Assembly: GCA_013398955.1 (NCBI GenBank)
Contig: VWPU01000897.1
Location: forward strand, 124,001 to 188,000
From: Callaeas wilsoni
Lineage: Eukaryota > Chordata > Aves > Passeriformes > Callaeidae
Direction of reading: 5' to 3'
Length of the DNA stretch: 64,000 nucleotides
Below the pieces are notes generated by a model. The model was not told the origin of the DNA and did not search any database. It saw nothing but the letters and a program-made list of their open reading frames with translations. The position numbers and the translations under genes are program-made. Of the stretch, positions 1 through 10,746 are shown piece by piece; the stretch's first letter is position 1, and each line of letters starts with the position of its first letter.

Positions 1-3000
1 TGTATTTATGGCCTGTGAAGGATTCTCCTTACACATTTACTAATTCAGTTTGTACGGAAATCACAACTTTTCTTTGATCCTGAAGTCACTCAGAAGTTAT
101 TTAGGGCTCCTACCAAATATAGTCTTGGATGCCTGCAGGTCAGTTTTCAATGGGTCACAATTCAGTAAATGAGAAACAATGTTCACAGAAGTATTTCAAA
201 GCATTCGTCAGTGCAGGCTGATCTCATAGCAAATCTAAATTTTCTACCCCAGCCATTTTGGAATCAGAACTGATAAAAACCAAAAAGCAAGTAATGAACA
301 GATATATATTTAACTGGGGATTTAACACTCCATTGAGTGCTGCCTGAATTAGTTTTCCTTAAACTTTAGGGATAGAGGTAAACAAAATAAAGGAGCTCTA
401 TTCTGTAACAGTGCATCTTCAGATAAGAAGCAAATCTAGAAGAGAAAACCTTAAAGGCACAACCTTCACTTCAGAAAATTGTAACTCCTTGATGTTACAG
501 GATTAGAATGGATATTGTCATACAACTTTTATTTTATTAAGTTCTGTTGCCTCCACTAAAACAAAGCAAAATTTTATTAGTCAATGAGATCCAGGAAGAG
601 TGAGATTAAAAGAAAGATTTCATAGCTTGTCTTTCACTTCAATGACAGAGGCATCATCAAGCGCAGGAGTACAATTAACACATGCTGAACATAACCTCTG
701 AATGAGTTAGCAGCTTCCTAAACAGCTAAAAAAAAGCCAAGTGGTCCCAGCTCTTCTTTGTACAGTTCCCATCACCAATTTATTTCTACTTCGTTTTAAA
801 AAATAAATTAAAAATGCGTGTGAATACAAGATAAGTGAAAATATATGTCATTAGAGTAATGCTCTGGGAATCTTTTCGCAAAAGAGGAAATTGTGTGAGG
901 ATTTTCCTATATGATTTTGTCCCTTTCACCTTTAGAAGGCTCTGCTTAAAAGTTTGCTTGCCTGACTACTTGCACTGAAAGAGCAGTAGCTAATTTGGAC
1001 TTGTAAAGCCCTCCCATAAAAGAAAGTCATGACACCTGAATGTTTTGAAGGAGACATGGTCTATCAATCTTCTATTGTGTGACATATTCAGCAGGACCAC
1101 AACACATCTCTAAAGCCATGACCTTATTGCATCCTGCTGGTTTTTCAAGTTTAAACATCTAAAATGAGAAAAATTTCCAGTTTCTTTCTCTTGATGAAAC
1201 AGTGGAAAATGAAAATACTGGAGCCTTAATATCCAGATTTTTAAAGAAATTTTATGGTCAATAAATCTGCAGAATTGCAAAATCTCATCTTAAGACTAAT
1301 TTGGAAAGCACAGGTTATAGAATAAACAGTTTTGCTACTACAAGATTATAAAAGAATACTACAGCTTCAGAATTTCATAAATAACGGCATTCATCCCTCA
1401 GGGACTGTAAAAGGCTGTTACCAAGTGCTTTAAAATGAATTAAACTGAAGGAGGCAGGTGAACAACTTGCAATTCCAAGATTTATCTGTGCAACATCCAA
1501 AGCAGGGGAAGGAACATCTGCTTTTTTCACCGTTTTTTGGATAAATTATTTGGAAAGTCAGAAAGAAATTTCACTCCCCTTGGATATTGGGACTGATAAA
1601 CATGTGAACATAAAGACTACCAGCAGGTTTTTTGTGACATGATGTCAAACTTTTGATCATCAGCTCTCAGAAGAGACATTTAGAAACCTAAGGTGTGTAA
1701 TAACTTCTACTTCTGTTTTAGACTAGATGGAGATCAATGGTATAATTTAAAGCATTGAATTATGTACACTGAGAGTTTGACAAGATTTCATCCCGGAGTA
1801 GCTTTTCTACGCTTCTGTTCAGATAAAGAATTTTTGACGTTTTTAAAGTCAAAGGGGAATGCGTTCAACAAAAGGGGTTTTTAAAATCTAAGAATCTCAT
1901 TCTCACTGCTCAAGTTTGAAGATAAGCAGGATAAATGTTGACCCTGCAGCAGCTGAGGTTCATGACTTCATGTGTAATAAGTAGAAGCTAGGAGCCAGAT
2001 GTCAATGAAGTCAACATTTTTCCTTGCTCCACGGAAAAGGCTGATCACAACTAGAGAAAAAGATAGAGTCCATTGCCTGTTCAGTTTTAATAAAATATAA
2101 ATAATCCCTGGTTTAATGATATAGACAATACCCATCTTACTGTATATCATACAAAAAGGAGCTAATTGAGCAGTCTAGAAATTTAATCTGTGCAAACCAC
2201 ACGTCCCTTTTCTCATTCAGCAGAGCACACGTGATATTGGAAGTGAAACAGGAGTAGTCAGTCACTTAACAGTCTGATGTGCAGCCTGGTATTACTGCAT
2301 GGGATCAAAACAAACGTCTTACAGCACAGACACTGGCTGCTGACAGAACTGAAAGGTCAAAGCACCAAATACAGCTCAACTCACTTCCCCATTTTAGTCA
2401 TTACACTTGTGGGAGAACTTGCAGGAGATTTAGATCATGCAAAGAATATTGTCTGCTCCGGGACATATTGAAGAGTTGGTCTCTTCCTTGAGTTTCAACA
2501 TTTTAACAAAGAAAATAAGAGGATAATTGTAAATTTTAAGACAGACTTGACAAAGTACCTCTGGGAATTCATTCCTTGAAGAGGTGTTGAAGCCTTAAAC
2601 CAAATAGCAAGAAGAGACAAGGCAGAAAAAAGTATACGAGCAAGATATAATTACCAAATACTTTAAAAGATAACTTGGGTACAGAGTTAGGTTTGAGTTA
2701 AGCTGAGAACAGAAACTAAGAAAAAATACTTGCCTTGAGTGTCACGGCCATCTGAACTGCAATTAGTAAATGATCACGAACTTTTGGACGTGAATTTTTC
2801 CATTGAAAAAACTAAACTGGAAACTGCTTTCAGGAGAAGATCAGTTTAAAAAAAGTCGTGATCAGAAATGCTAGAATTTTTTTTTTCAAATATTTACGAT
2901 TTTCCACTATGGCAGTTTCAAAATGAAATATTTTCGTTCTTGAATGGAAATAATTTTTGTTTGAAAAATTAAAGTTATAGAAATTAAAAATGAGAATTAT

Positions 3001-4638
3001 TGGCCAAAGTAAAATGTTAAAATAGAACAAATTTAGAAGTGCATCAATTATTGACTTGTTAAAAGACATTAATGTTTCATTTTGGAGATGTTGATTTTTG
3101 GTTTCACTTAGGTGAAAATTGTAAACATCTTTTAAAAGTAATACTCCTGTGATAAGAAATCCATTTTATATCCAGTTGAAATGTGTAATACAGAATTAGA
3201 GAGAATGTACAGAAAGCTTTAGGACTGCTGTGAATCACACTGATTTGCTGTGTCCGTTAGCAGCTACTGAAGAACTGTGTGAGAATTTGTACTCTCCCTG
3301 CCTCACACATGGTATTTAACCTGTATCTTGTATGCATGGAAATAGGTTTAAATTTCATTGCAACCTGTTTGCAGGTGCTGTTGGCTGAATATTTTTGAAG
3401 TTGACAAATTACCCACGTAATTTAAGAAAATAAAAACCGTAATTATAAAAACCATAAAAATAAAATATGTCAAAGCATACACTTCCATGCATACAAGAAA
3501 AAGAAGAGAGAAGCTGAGAGAGTTCTCATACATGAATTAAACTGAGAATAAGGACACGATTTTAATCTGAACTAAAACAAGCAGTTACACGGGTGTGGAA
3601 TATAGCTCAAACTGCTTGATAATCTGAGACATCAATATCTTAATAAGGATACGATTTTAATCTGAACTAAACCAAATAATCTTTGTCTGTTGTACTCAAC
3701 TGAAATCAGCAGTAACACAGGTGTGGAATGTAGCTCAACCTGCTTTATAATCTGAGACATCAATATCTTAGCGTGTCTGAAGAAAAGGAAGAAATAGAAG
3801 AAAGCAAACGGAATGTTTTCTGCAGAGGTCAGCCCTCTGGGGGCTCTTCAAGCTCGTAATTCCAGAGGTGAACAGCCCCAGCTCCAGGTGATGTGGCCTA
3901 AGCAATCAGGTAAACTGGAGTACTCCAGCACCATGCACTGCAGTGTGAAACAGAATTTTCTCTATTACTTTCAAGTTGATCCTTTCTCTCTCCTGTTTGC
4001 TACCAGACCTGCCTTTATTTCTGTTTTTGCATTTTATTATTTGCATGACATTTTCTAGTGCATAAAGCACTTCCCAGCAACACTGGGAATATTTCCATGG
4101 CTATCAGTGTAGTAATATATTATTAAATGAGGGGTCTAAACTGAAAAATACCCTGCCTTTCTAGAGTGACTAAGATATATGAAACAAATATAAAACCCAA
4201 GGATTACAGGGGATCATCTTTTGTGCTGTCTACACCTTATCAACAGATCTTCCTCTTTTCCCTCTCTACCAGTGATCCTTCTTCACACAGAAAAGCCTAT
4301 CCCAAGCCAGCCTCTCTTTTTTTCTCCTCATATTCCTCCAGTTTTCTATTTGAGAATACCTTTTTGTCAGCCTTCTATATTCTGAACTTATATCACTATA
4401 GAAAGAGATTCTGATCTAATTTCATCCTCAGTGACTGAGAATATATGACAATAACTATAACAGATGCTGAGTGACACAGTATTCTGAATACAGCTGGAAA
4501 AAAGAAAGAGAAATCAAACAGCAAGCCAGGCAAAACCCCAGTCCTACACAAAAAATTGATAATGAATTAATTTCCTAATGCTTATGAAAAGCACTGTTGC
4601 CATGCCTAGAGATTTTTTTTAAGTGGGTATAATTTTAC
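1..4638 (-). other. EPHA6: EPHA6 intron, 5' portion, downstream of the 126-bp exon
   Basis: This stretch follows the splice donor at 4638-4637 in the direction of transcription, so it is the start of the intron leading to the next kinase exon. I looked for that exon, which should encode the rest of the glycine-rich loop and the catalytic lysine, in the minus-strand frames and did not find it. It therefore lies before base 1. The sequence is AT-rich with only short chance frames. The one clear structure is the tandem duplication at 3547-3770. No other gene, RNA or mobile element is recognisable. Confidence 0.75.
3547..3770. repeat. Imperfect tandem duplication (two units, 96 and 128 bp)
   Basis: Two head-to-tail copies are visible at 3547-3642 and 3643-3770. 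Both start with ATAAGGAYACGATTTTAATC, share GGTGTGGAATRTAGCTCAA in the middle and end with CTGAGACATCAATATCTTA. The second copy has about 32 extra bases in its middle (roughly 3671-3702) that the first lacks. That means either a deletion in copy one or an insertion in copy two. The copies differ at only a few other positions, which suggests a fairly recent local duplication. No coding role is apparent. Confidence 0.85.
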
Positions 4639-4764
4639 CTGCCCCAATGACTCTTTCAATACGAATTCTTGAGGGATCAATCTCCTTGGCAAACTCATGG
4701 ACAGCAAGAGATGGGTCTTCATACGTGTCTGGATCTATGTATGTTTTGAGCCCTGGGAAACGTA
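4639..4764 (-). CDS. EPHA6: EPHA6 exon: juxtamembrane tyrosines and start of kinase domain
   Basis: This is a 126-bp internal exon of an Eph receptor tyrosine kinase. The acceptor is a pyrimidine-rich tract ending TTGCAG (AG at 4766-4765) and the donor is GCAG|GTAAAA (GT at 4638-4637). The exon has two leading bases, 41 codons and one trailing base. The protein begins [17 protein letters not shown] and ends [10 protein letters not shown]. It carries the two juxtamembrane tyrosines, at codons 4741-4739 and 4723-4721. In Eph receptors these hold the kinase inactive until phosphorylated and then bind SH2 proteins. The end is the first kinase beta strand and the opening of the glycine-rich ATP loop, whose remainder is in the next exon outside the window. 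The stretch [18 protein letters not shown] fits EPHA6 better than EPHA3, 4, 5 or 7, as I recall those sequences. Confidence 0.95.
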
Positions 4765-6688
4765 CTGCAAGGAAGAGAGAATAATAGGAATCAAGAACTT
4801 CTTGACATTCATGCATTGCAACAATAGTTTTCTTTTTCTTTTTTTTTTTTTGACTAAACAATTGAAAGGGCTGAAAATAATATATTAAATCCTCCAGGTT
4901 TAAAATTTCAGAACCCAACAGAAGAGCTGGTCACTTGAAAAAGGGTCTGCAGAGACATCAAGTGAGGGCTCAACGATATGGGGAGAAGCAGGACCTCGAA
5001 ACTAACAGTGATTATTGCCAAAGCAGTTTATCTTCCCCTTGGCTGCTCCCTGGCCAATTGAGGCAATCTGTCCTTTACTTTGAAATCAGTTGTTTCTAGT
5101 TCACTCCTTTCATTTAGGAGTGGATGGCTGAACATCCTGTTATGCCAAACAGGTCAGATCTTTGAGTTTCTTCTCTCTACAGATGAGTCCAGGAGGGCTG
5201 TGCTGCTTTGTTCTCTTCTGATCAGCTCGAACAGCCAGAGAGCCAGGTGCAAGATGATAACAAAAATATCCAAATCCATTTTAAAGATAATTTCTGTCTG
5301 TTTCCTTGGAGATGGCCATGGCAGTAGTGGGTTGGTGCCAGATTGCTTTGGCAGGCTCCAGCAAGCCATCATTTTCTGGCATGGCTAATATCCCGTGTGT
5401 TCCTGAGTATAGCACGTTCAAGAACTTGTGTTGTTTCTTCTGGACTATCTGGATGCAAATTCTTTTTAGGCTGCTGCCATATCATGATTAAGTTCTGAAA
5501 AACTTTCAATCCATTACCAGAAGTTGATGCTAATAATCCATCAATTTACCAGGATAAAACGAGGCATCTGGAGCTGGGTCCAGAGAATCCCTTTAAAAAG
5601 AATGAAACATTTCTCAGCCTTCTTTCTCATGTCACTTAATAGCTGAGTCTGAAACAGTAATTCCTCTTTATTCTTGGTTCTGTGGAGGACATTTACGAGT
5701 AGAGACTTGCCCCTCCAGTGTGATGCTGAGATCACTACAAATGAGTGGGAAGGCTCTGAGATGAAGCTTTGTGTCAACATGAAATACAGTCATCATTTAC
5801 CCTGGCCCGAAAGACACTGAGTGAGGCTTTTGTCAAATTCAGTCACGGTCTCAGAGGCATATATCAAACTCTCCAGCAGGAGAGTTTTTGTCTTGTTTCA
5901 TTTCTGGCCATGTTTGGAAATGAATTACAAAAACATCCTTCAGGGCAGTATACTTTATGGGCAAATGTGCCCTTTTTCTTGACAGAAAGAGATACTTGGC
6001 TCGATACAGTGGTGTCACCTGAAAAAAGATTTTACTTCTGGTAACTTCTGTGTTGATCACAGTATTTCCAGAGATGTTATCAAAATTATATCAAAGGGTA
6101 TCAAGATTTGATACCCTTTGTATAATACCCTTTGATTAAAAAAAAAAATTAAATTGGTACTCTAACAGAAAACAGTAAGGCAACTAATTTAAAGTAGGTA
6201 GCTAAACGAAGCTACATAAACTAATTACTGCCCATGAGAGATCACCAGGATTTTCTCTCACTGTACCGATCAGTGAGCAGGAACACGAGGGAAGACAACT
6301 CATTCCACTTCTTATTTCTTGGGTGGCTGGAAGTGTAGATCCCTAAATCCAAAGACAACTAGGTACAAATAGATGATACAGTCACCAAGAGAGGAATTTT
6401 GAGGCAGAAATTCAGTTCCCAGAACAACTGAGACTTCAAAGAAATGCACCTGAAAAACTGCTACATATTATTAACTGAATACCAAAAAAACCTTTAACAA
6501 CTAAGCATTTAGTGAAATTGTTCAAGAGAACATGCAAACAAGAATAAAGACTGTTGATGATGCAGACAATAAGGAACTCCTCAAATAACCAGATTAAAAC
6601 ATCAAGGGCAAAAGCTGTTCAAGAGACAGAGGACATTCTTCACTTAAAACATGATATAGATATTATATAACAGTGTTGAACTACTTAC
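4765..6688 (-). other. EPHA6: EPHA6 intron, 1,924 bp, between juxtamembrane exons
   Basis: This intron is bounded by the donor CACT|GTAAGT at 6688-6687 and the acceptor AG at 4766-4765. A run of T near 4835-4850 reads as poly-A on the transcribed strand. The perfect hairpin at 6092-6120 is listed separately. Open frames in both strands are short and show no family resemblance. Confidence 0.85.
6092..6134. repeat. Perfect 13-bp inverted repeat with 3-base loop, plus a third partial copy
   Basis: CAAAGGGTATCAA at 6092-6104 is followed by the loop GAT and then the exact reverse complement TTGATACCCTTTG at 6108-6120. A further copy of the right arm's core, ATACCCTTTGAT, lies just after it at about 6124-6135, before a poly-A run. 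The structure could form a DNA or RNA hairpin. It might be the remnant of a small inverted-repeat element, but no flanking target duplication is evident. Confidence 0.8.
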
Positions 6689-6759
6689 AGTGTCCATTTT
6701 GCAAATGAGCCCTTCTTTTCTCCTCAGATTTCATTTTGGCCTTTATGTACCACTGGCAT
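6689..6759 (-). CDS. EPHA6: EPHA6 exon: membrane-proximal juxtamembrane segment
   Basis: This is a 71-bp internal exon. The acceptor is TTCTTGAAAG (AG at 6761-6760) and the donor is GGACACT|GTAAGT. One leading base completes an arginine codon (AG|A) with the previous exon. The next 23 codons read CQWYIKAKMKSEEKRRAHLQ and then NGH. One trailing base makes a leucine codon (T|TA) with the next exon. The strongly basic segment lies just inside the membrane after the transmembrane helix. Basic stop-transfer residues are usual in the family. CQWYIKAKMKSEEKRR is, to my recollection, characteristic of EPHA6. A second AG seven bases into the exon would break the frame, so the upstream AG is the likely site. 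Confidence 0.93.
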
Positions 6760-9700
6760 CTTTCAAGAAAAACAAGTGAGGTTTTAAATAAAATACTTGC
6801 CATGAATAAAACAGATGTACACTAAGTTTTATCTGCACTTTTATGAAAGCCAAAATCTTTGCATTTGGAATCTATATTTGCTTATGAATCTAAAGAGGGA
6901 GATATGCATGATGAACTACAAATAGATTATATACAAAGAAAAACAGATCAGGGTTGAATGATTAGCATGACAATGACTACCTGAGTTTAAGTTTGATGCA
7001 ATACTTTTTTCTAAGTTTGACTCCTCCAAAGAATTCTGATACTTCAATAAATCATTACTTTCCTGCGTTCCTGTTTGCATACATAGGCCTGTAGTAATTA
7101 AACCTTATCACATTAAATTTCGTACACAGTGGGTAAAAAAACCCTCTCATTTTTTTCATAATAGAATAATAATGATTTTACTATGTTTCGTGAAAAAAGA
7201 AAATATTTTTTCACATCAGGACCTCTTTTTTGTCTTTTGCTGAGTGGCTCTGTGCAGTCTGAGCTGCTGAACACTGCCTACCTGCAGGACTGATAATGCT
7301 GATTTAGAGGGTCACATGGCAGGAGCAACTGTTTCAGTCAAGAAAAGACAAAATACTTGCTCTTGGTCTTAAAGCTCTTTCTCGCTCACTGAACAGCCTA
7401 AAAATTACTATTTAGAGGGAAGTATTTTGGTTTAAGTGATAGCAAAGGGCTGTTGAGGCTCTGATGCCAGCGGAGAACAGCAGTGCCTGTGGACGTGTGC
7501 TTTGGCGTAGAGACACGCAGTTCCAAGACCAGCTTGAAAAAAAAAAAGACTGTCCTCTGTGTGAACAGTAATAGCATCATAAAATTAAATAAAAATAATT
7601 ACAGTCAGTATATCCATACGAACAGCGGAGATATGAGAAATGGGTGAACACACCCGCCTCATTTCAATGGTTTGTTTAATCTGCTGAAACGCAGTGGGAA
7701 CAGTCACAAATTCATTCATTGCTGATGAGCATACACAGGTGATGATGAGCAAATGAAGGCCAGAAACTCCTGAAGCTGATGTGGAGGGAATGCAAACCAG
7801 TGGATTCTCAGATTCTGTGGAAACCTTGAGATCAAACACCACTTGCTGGGACTCACTAAGGATGTCAGTGCCATTTTTTGGACAACTGAACGAGTGGTCT
7901 GTAGGGTGCCACCTGCCAAGAGCCCTAAACGCAAGTTCTTACACTTGAAGTGCTTGCCCAAGGGAACAGTCAAAGAAACAAGACCTTAACCTTACCCACC
8001 CCCCCAAAACATCCATGTGGCCCCAAAGTTTGACTACAGAAGCCAGTGATATCACCAGCAGAGGAGTCTCCTCATTCTCTGCTCATGTTGGCTACAGAAC
8101 AATCAGAGATAAAACTAAATCAGACTGAGCTTTAACATCTCATTTTGTGGAACTGAGCCAAGACCCCAGTCCTGTGTCTTGAGTCTCTGTTGCTTTCATA
8201 TTCCTATCTGCAGTTGACAGCCGTGCTTCCTGCTTGCTCCTGGTGGATAATCACTCAGCAAAGTGCAGAGGCAGGTGCTCATTTAACCCAGCCTCTCCAC
8301 TCTGAATAGGCTCATCAGCAGCCCTGAGACTCGACAGCTCATCAAGCTGTTAATTCTAAACAGTGAAGCAGAGCACATCTGTAGGGTACCAGTCCCATTC
8401 TTCAGGCTGAAATTTGCCTCTAGTCCTAGAGTAAATTGAGTATTTATTCAAAATTTTCTTGCTCTGTCTTCTGTGGAACACACTTTTATCACTGCATTTA
8501 AGCAGCACTTCAAAATGAATTCATGTCTTACTTAATTGAATTGGTCCCATCGAGTAAGGCAGTAAAAAGCTAAGAGAATCTCTGGTATCCTTAATGTTAG
8601 AAAACAAGAGGAAGAAACACAGAAAGAAACCCATTTCCGTTTGGTTTTTTTTTTCCCATTCCTGAGTTTAGCGATTTTTTTCTAAAGGAAGTGTTTGAGT
8701 TATGTTCCAGGATTTCACATATGGATTCCACACAATCGTTTTCTCTGGAAATTTGACTCTCTCTAAATAATTCCTCTCTCTTCTGAAAGACCCTACTGTT
8801 TGTTACCTTCTGTAATAATTGTAGGAATATTTACTTAGCCTCTAAGGTTATCTAAGGCCACAATATGTTCCAAGGTTAACTGCTCTCATTACCTTCACCT
8901 GAACATTAGATTTAACTTTTTTTTTATTTAGCAGAGAGAGCAATAATTCACATAATGGCAGCTCCTGCAGTGCTATATTTAGTTGCTGGGGTATTGCGAA
9001 TAAAACTTCTGGCCTGCACTGATAGAACTTCACTTTCTTTTCAAATCAGAGGTAATGCTGTACCAACAAAACAGATGTGTAATCACAAATACAAAAGTGC
9101 AGCACCCTCTATGGGTATCAGCCCTGTCAGTGGTGGCCATTATCACATTCAGAAGAGTGTCACATCTTTTCTCTGAGTGTAAACAGGATCCAAAGCAGGA
9201 CAGGAGTAGTGCAGAATCCCGCCTCAACTCAGGATTTTTTCTGTCCGTGAACCAGTAAGAAGGAAACTCGTGGAGAATCCTACTCATATGGAGGCTCTTC
9301 CAGCATCTCTTTTTTGTGTCTGAAAAAGGAGAGGGGAAAAGGGCAGAGAGGGCCCAGAGCCCACACAAGCCCTGCTACAGATCCTGCTGCAGGAGCTCTG
9401 AGCCCAATCTCTCTGCCCAAAGGCCCTTATCCAGGGAGAGCATCAGCCTGGGTTTAGGTTTCCTTGATCCATGGCAGCACTGTGGTGCCACTTGTGTCTC
9501 ACAGAGGACATGGAGACACAGGAGTTTTGTCCTTTTAAACGCTGCTTTGCTTCCTGGTGGTGGAAGGAGGTAAAGTCTGGAAATTGTGCAGGAAACACCC
9601 GAGGCTCAGGGAAAAAGAAGCAAGGCACCCTGGATGGAGCTGGGCCTGTAGGAATCTGAGCTTCAGCCAGGACTGATGGTCCAACCTATACATGTCTGTT

Positions 9701-10637
9701 TTACCATGCCCAATTAAAACCTTCAGTGTGCAACTCAGCATCTGGCCACTCAAAGCAAAATATTTTCTCACCTAATTCGCATAATATCATTATTTGATCC
9801 TGAGCAACAGAGAAGAAAGATAGACAAACAGCACTGCATTAAAAAATTTTAAGAACAAGAATGAGGCTGGTTATAAAAAACCACACATTGTCCAGACCAG
9901 TGAATTCCCCTGCCAATGCAACAGCACTGCTGCAACATAGATTTAATTGGGATGCCTTCAATTAAAAAAAAAACCAAACAAAAAACCAGGACCTTTAGGA
10001 AGGTATTTTCTGTTCACCAGTGATATCACAGGCAGTAGAACCATTTTAGTGTTTCAGAGTATAGTTTTCCTTAGTTTACTTTTGTCACATAATTCCTGCA
10101 TTCTATCTTAACAGATGCAGAAATGTGCATAGAAAATATATACATAATTGTGTGTGACTCTTTCTGCAAGTTGAAAATAGTGAAAGTAATAAAAAATGGT
10201 CTATTCAAGTGCCTTTAGCAAGCTACACTGCCAGCCTCAAGACATCAAAAATCTGAAGGTTACACCCTCTAAAGCTTTGCAATTGACACTTATGAGATTT
10301 TGTAAAATATACTGTGGCGATTTTTTTCTTTTTTTTTTTCCTTTGTAATGTCAGAGCCTTGAGGGTGCAGCAGGCATACTGTATTTTTAAATTATCACTC
10401 TGCAGGCAAGAGGTACAGAAACTTATTCTTAAAATATCCAACCGATTTCCTGATTTCACATAATTTCTTATTTTCCCAAACTGTCTCTTTATGGAAAAAC
10501 AACACTCACAAAAGAACTGTGTGACCAGTGCCTACTGATGACTACTTTTAGCACTGAAAATGTGTTAATGACTTAAATGTGTCACTCTTAAATTCTTAAT
10601 TTTAGATGGGACTATATGAGAACTGTCTTTTAATTAC
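6760..10637 (-). other. EPHA6: EPHA6 intron, 3,878 bp
   Basis: This intron runs from the donor GGCAG|GTAATT at 10637-10636 to the acceptor AG at 6761-6760. It contains several A or T homopolymer runs (for example near 8648, 8915, 9966 and 10325). A somewhat more GC-rich part at about 9300-9660 gives overlapping short frames on both strands with no recognisable domain. I see no RNA gene and no confident transposable element. Confidence 0.85.
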
Positions 10638-10746
10638 CTGCCAGTGATGAGGAAGAACAAAGTGAGGATGACCAGGAGAGTGAATCCACCAACAGCAGCA
10701 GTGGCAATGACAAGAATCTGTCCCTGCTCCACAGCCATATCAGAAG
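10638..10746 (-). CDS. EPHA6: EPHA6 exon: extracellular stalk and transmembrane helix
   Basis: This is a 109-bp internal exon. The acceptor is TTCTCTTTCAG (AG at 10748-10747) and the donor is CAG|GTAATT. Two leading bases complete a threonine codon (A|CT). Thirty-five codons follow, then two bases of an arginine codon. The exon starts with the acidic stalk SDMAVEQGQ. It continues with about 25 hydrophobic residues (codons at about 10717-10643, beginning ILVIATAAVGGFTLL and ending LFFLIT) and stops at glycine and arginine. This is the single-pass type I transmembrane helix that carries the ephrin signal to the cytoplasmic kinase. Its small-residue pattern (A, G, G) is of the kind implicated in Eph helix dimers. 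Confidence 0.95.

Noticed and set aside
4765..4918. Frame extending upstream of the 126-bp exon to a methionine
   Set aside because: It crosses the acceptor and a poly-lysine stretch translated from an intronic homopolymer. The real exon starts at 4764.
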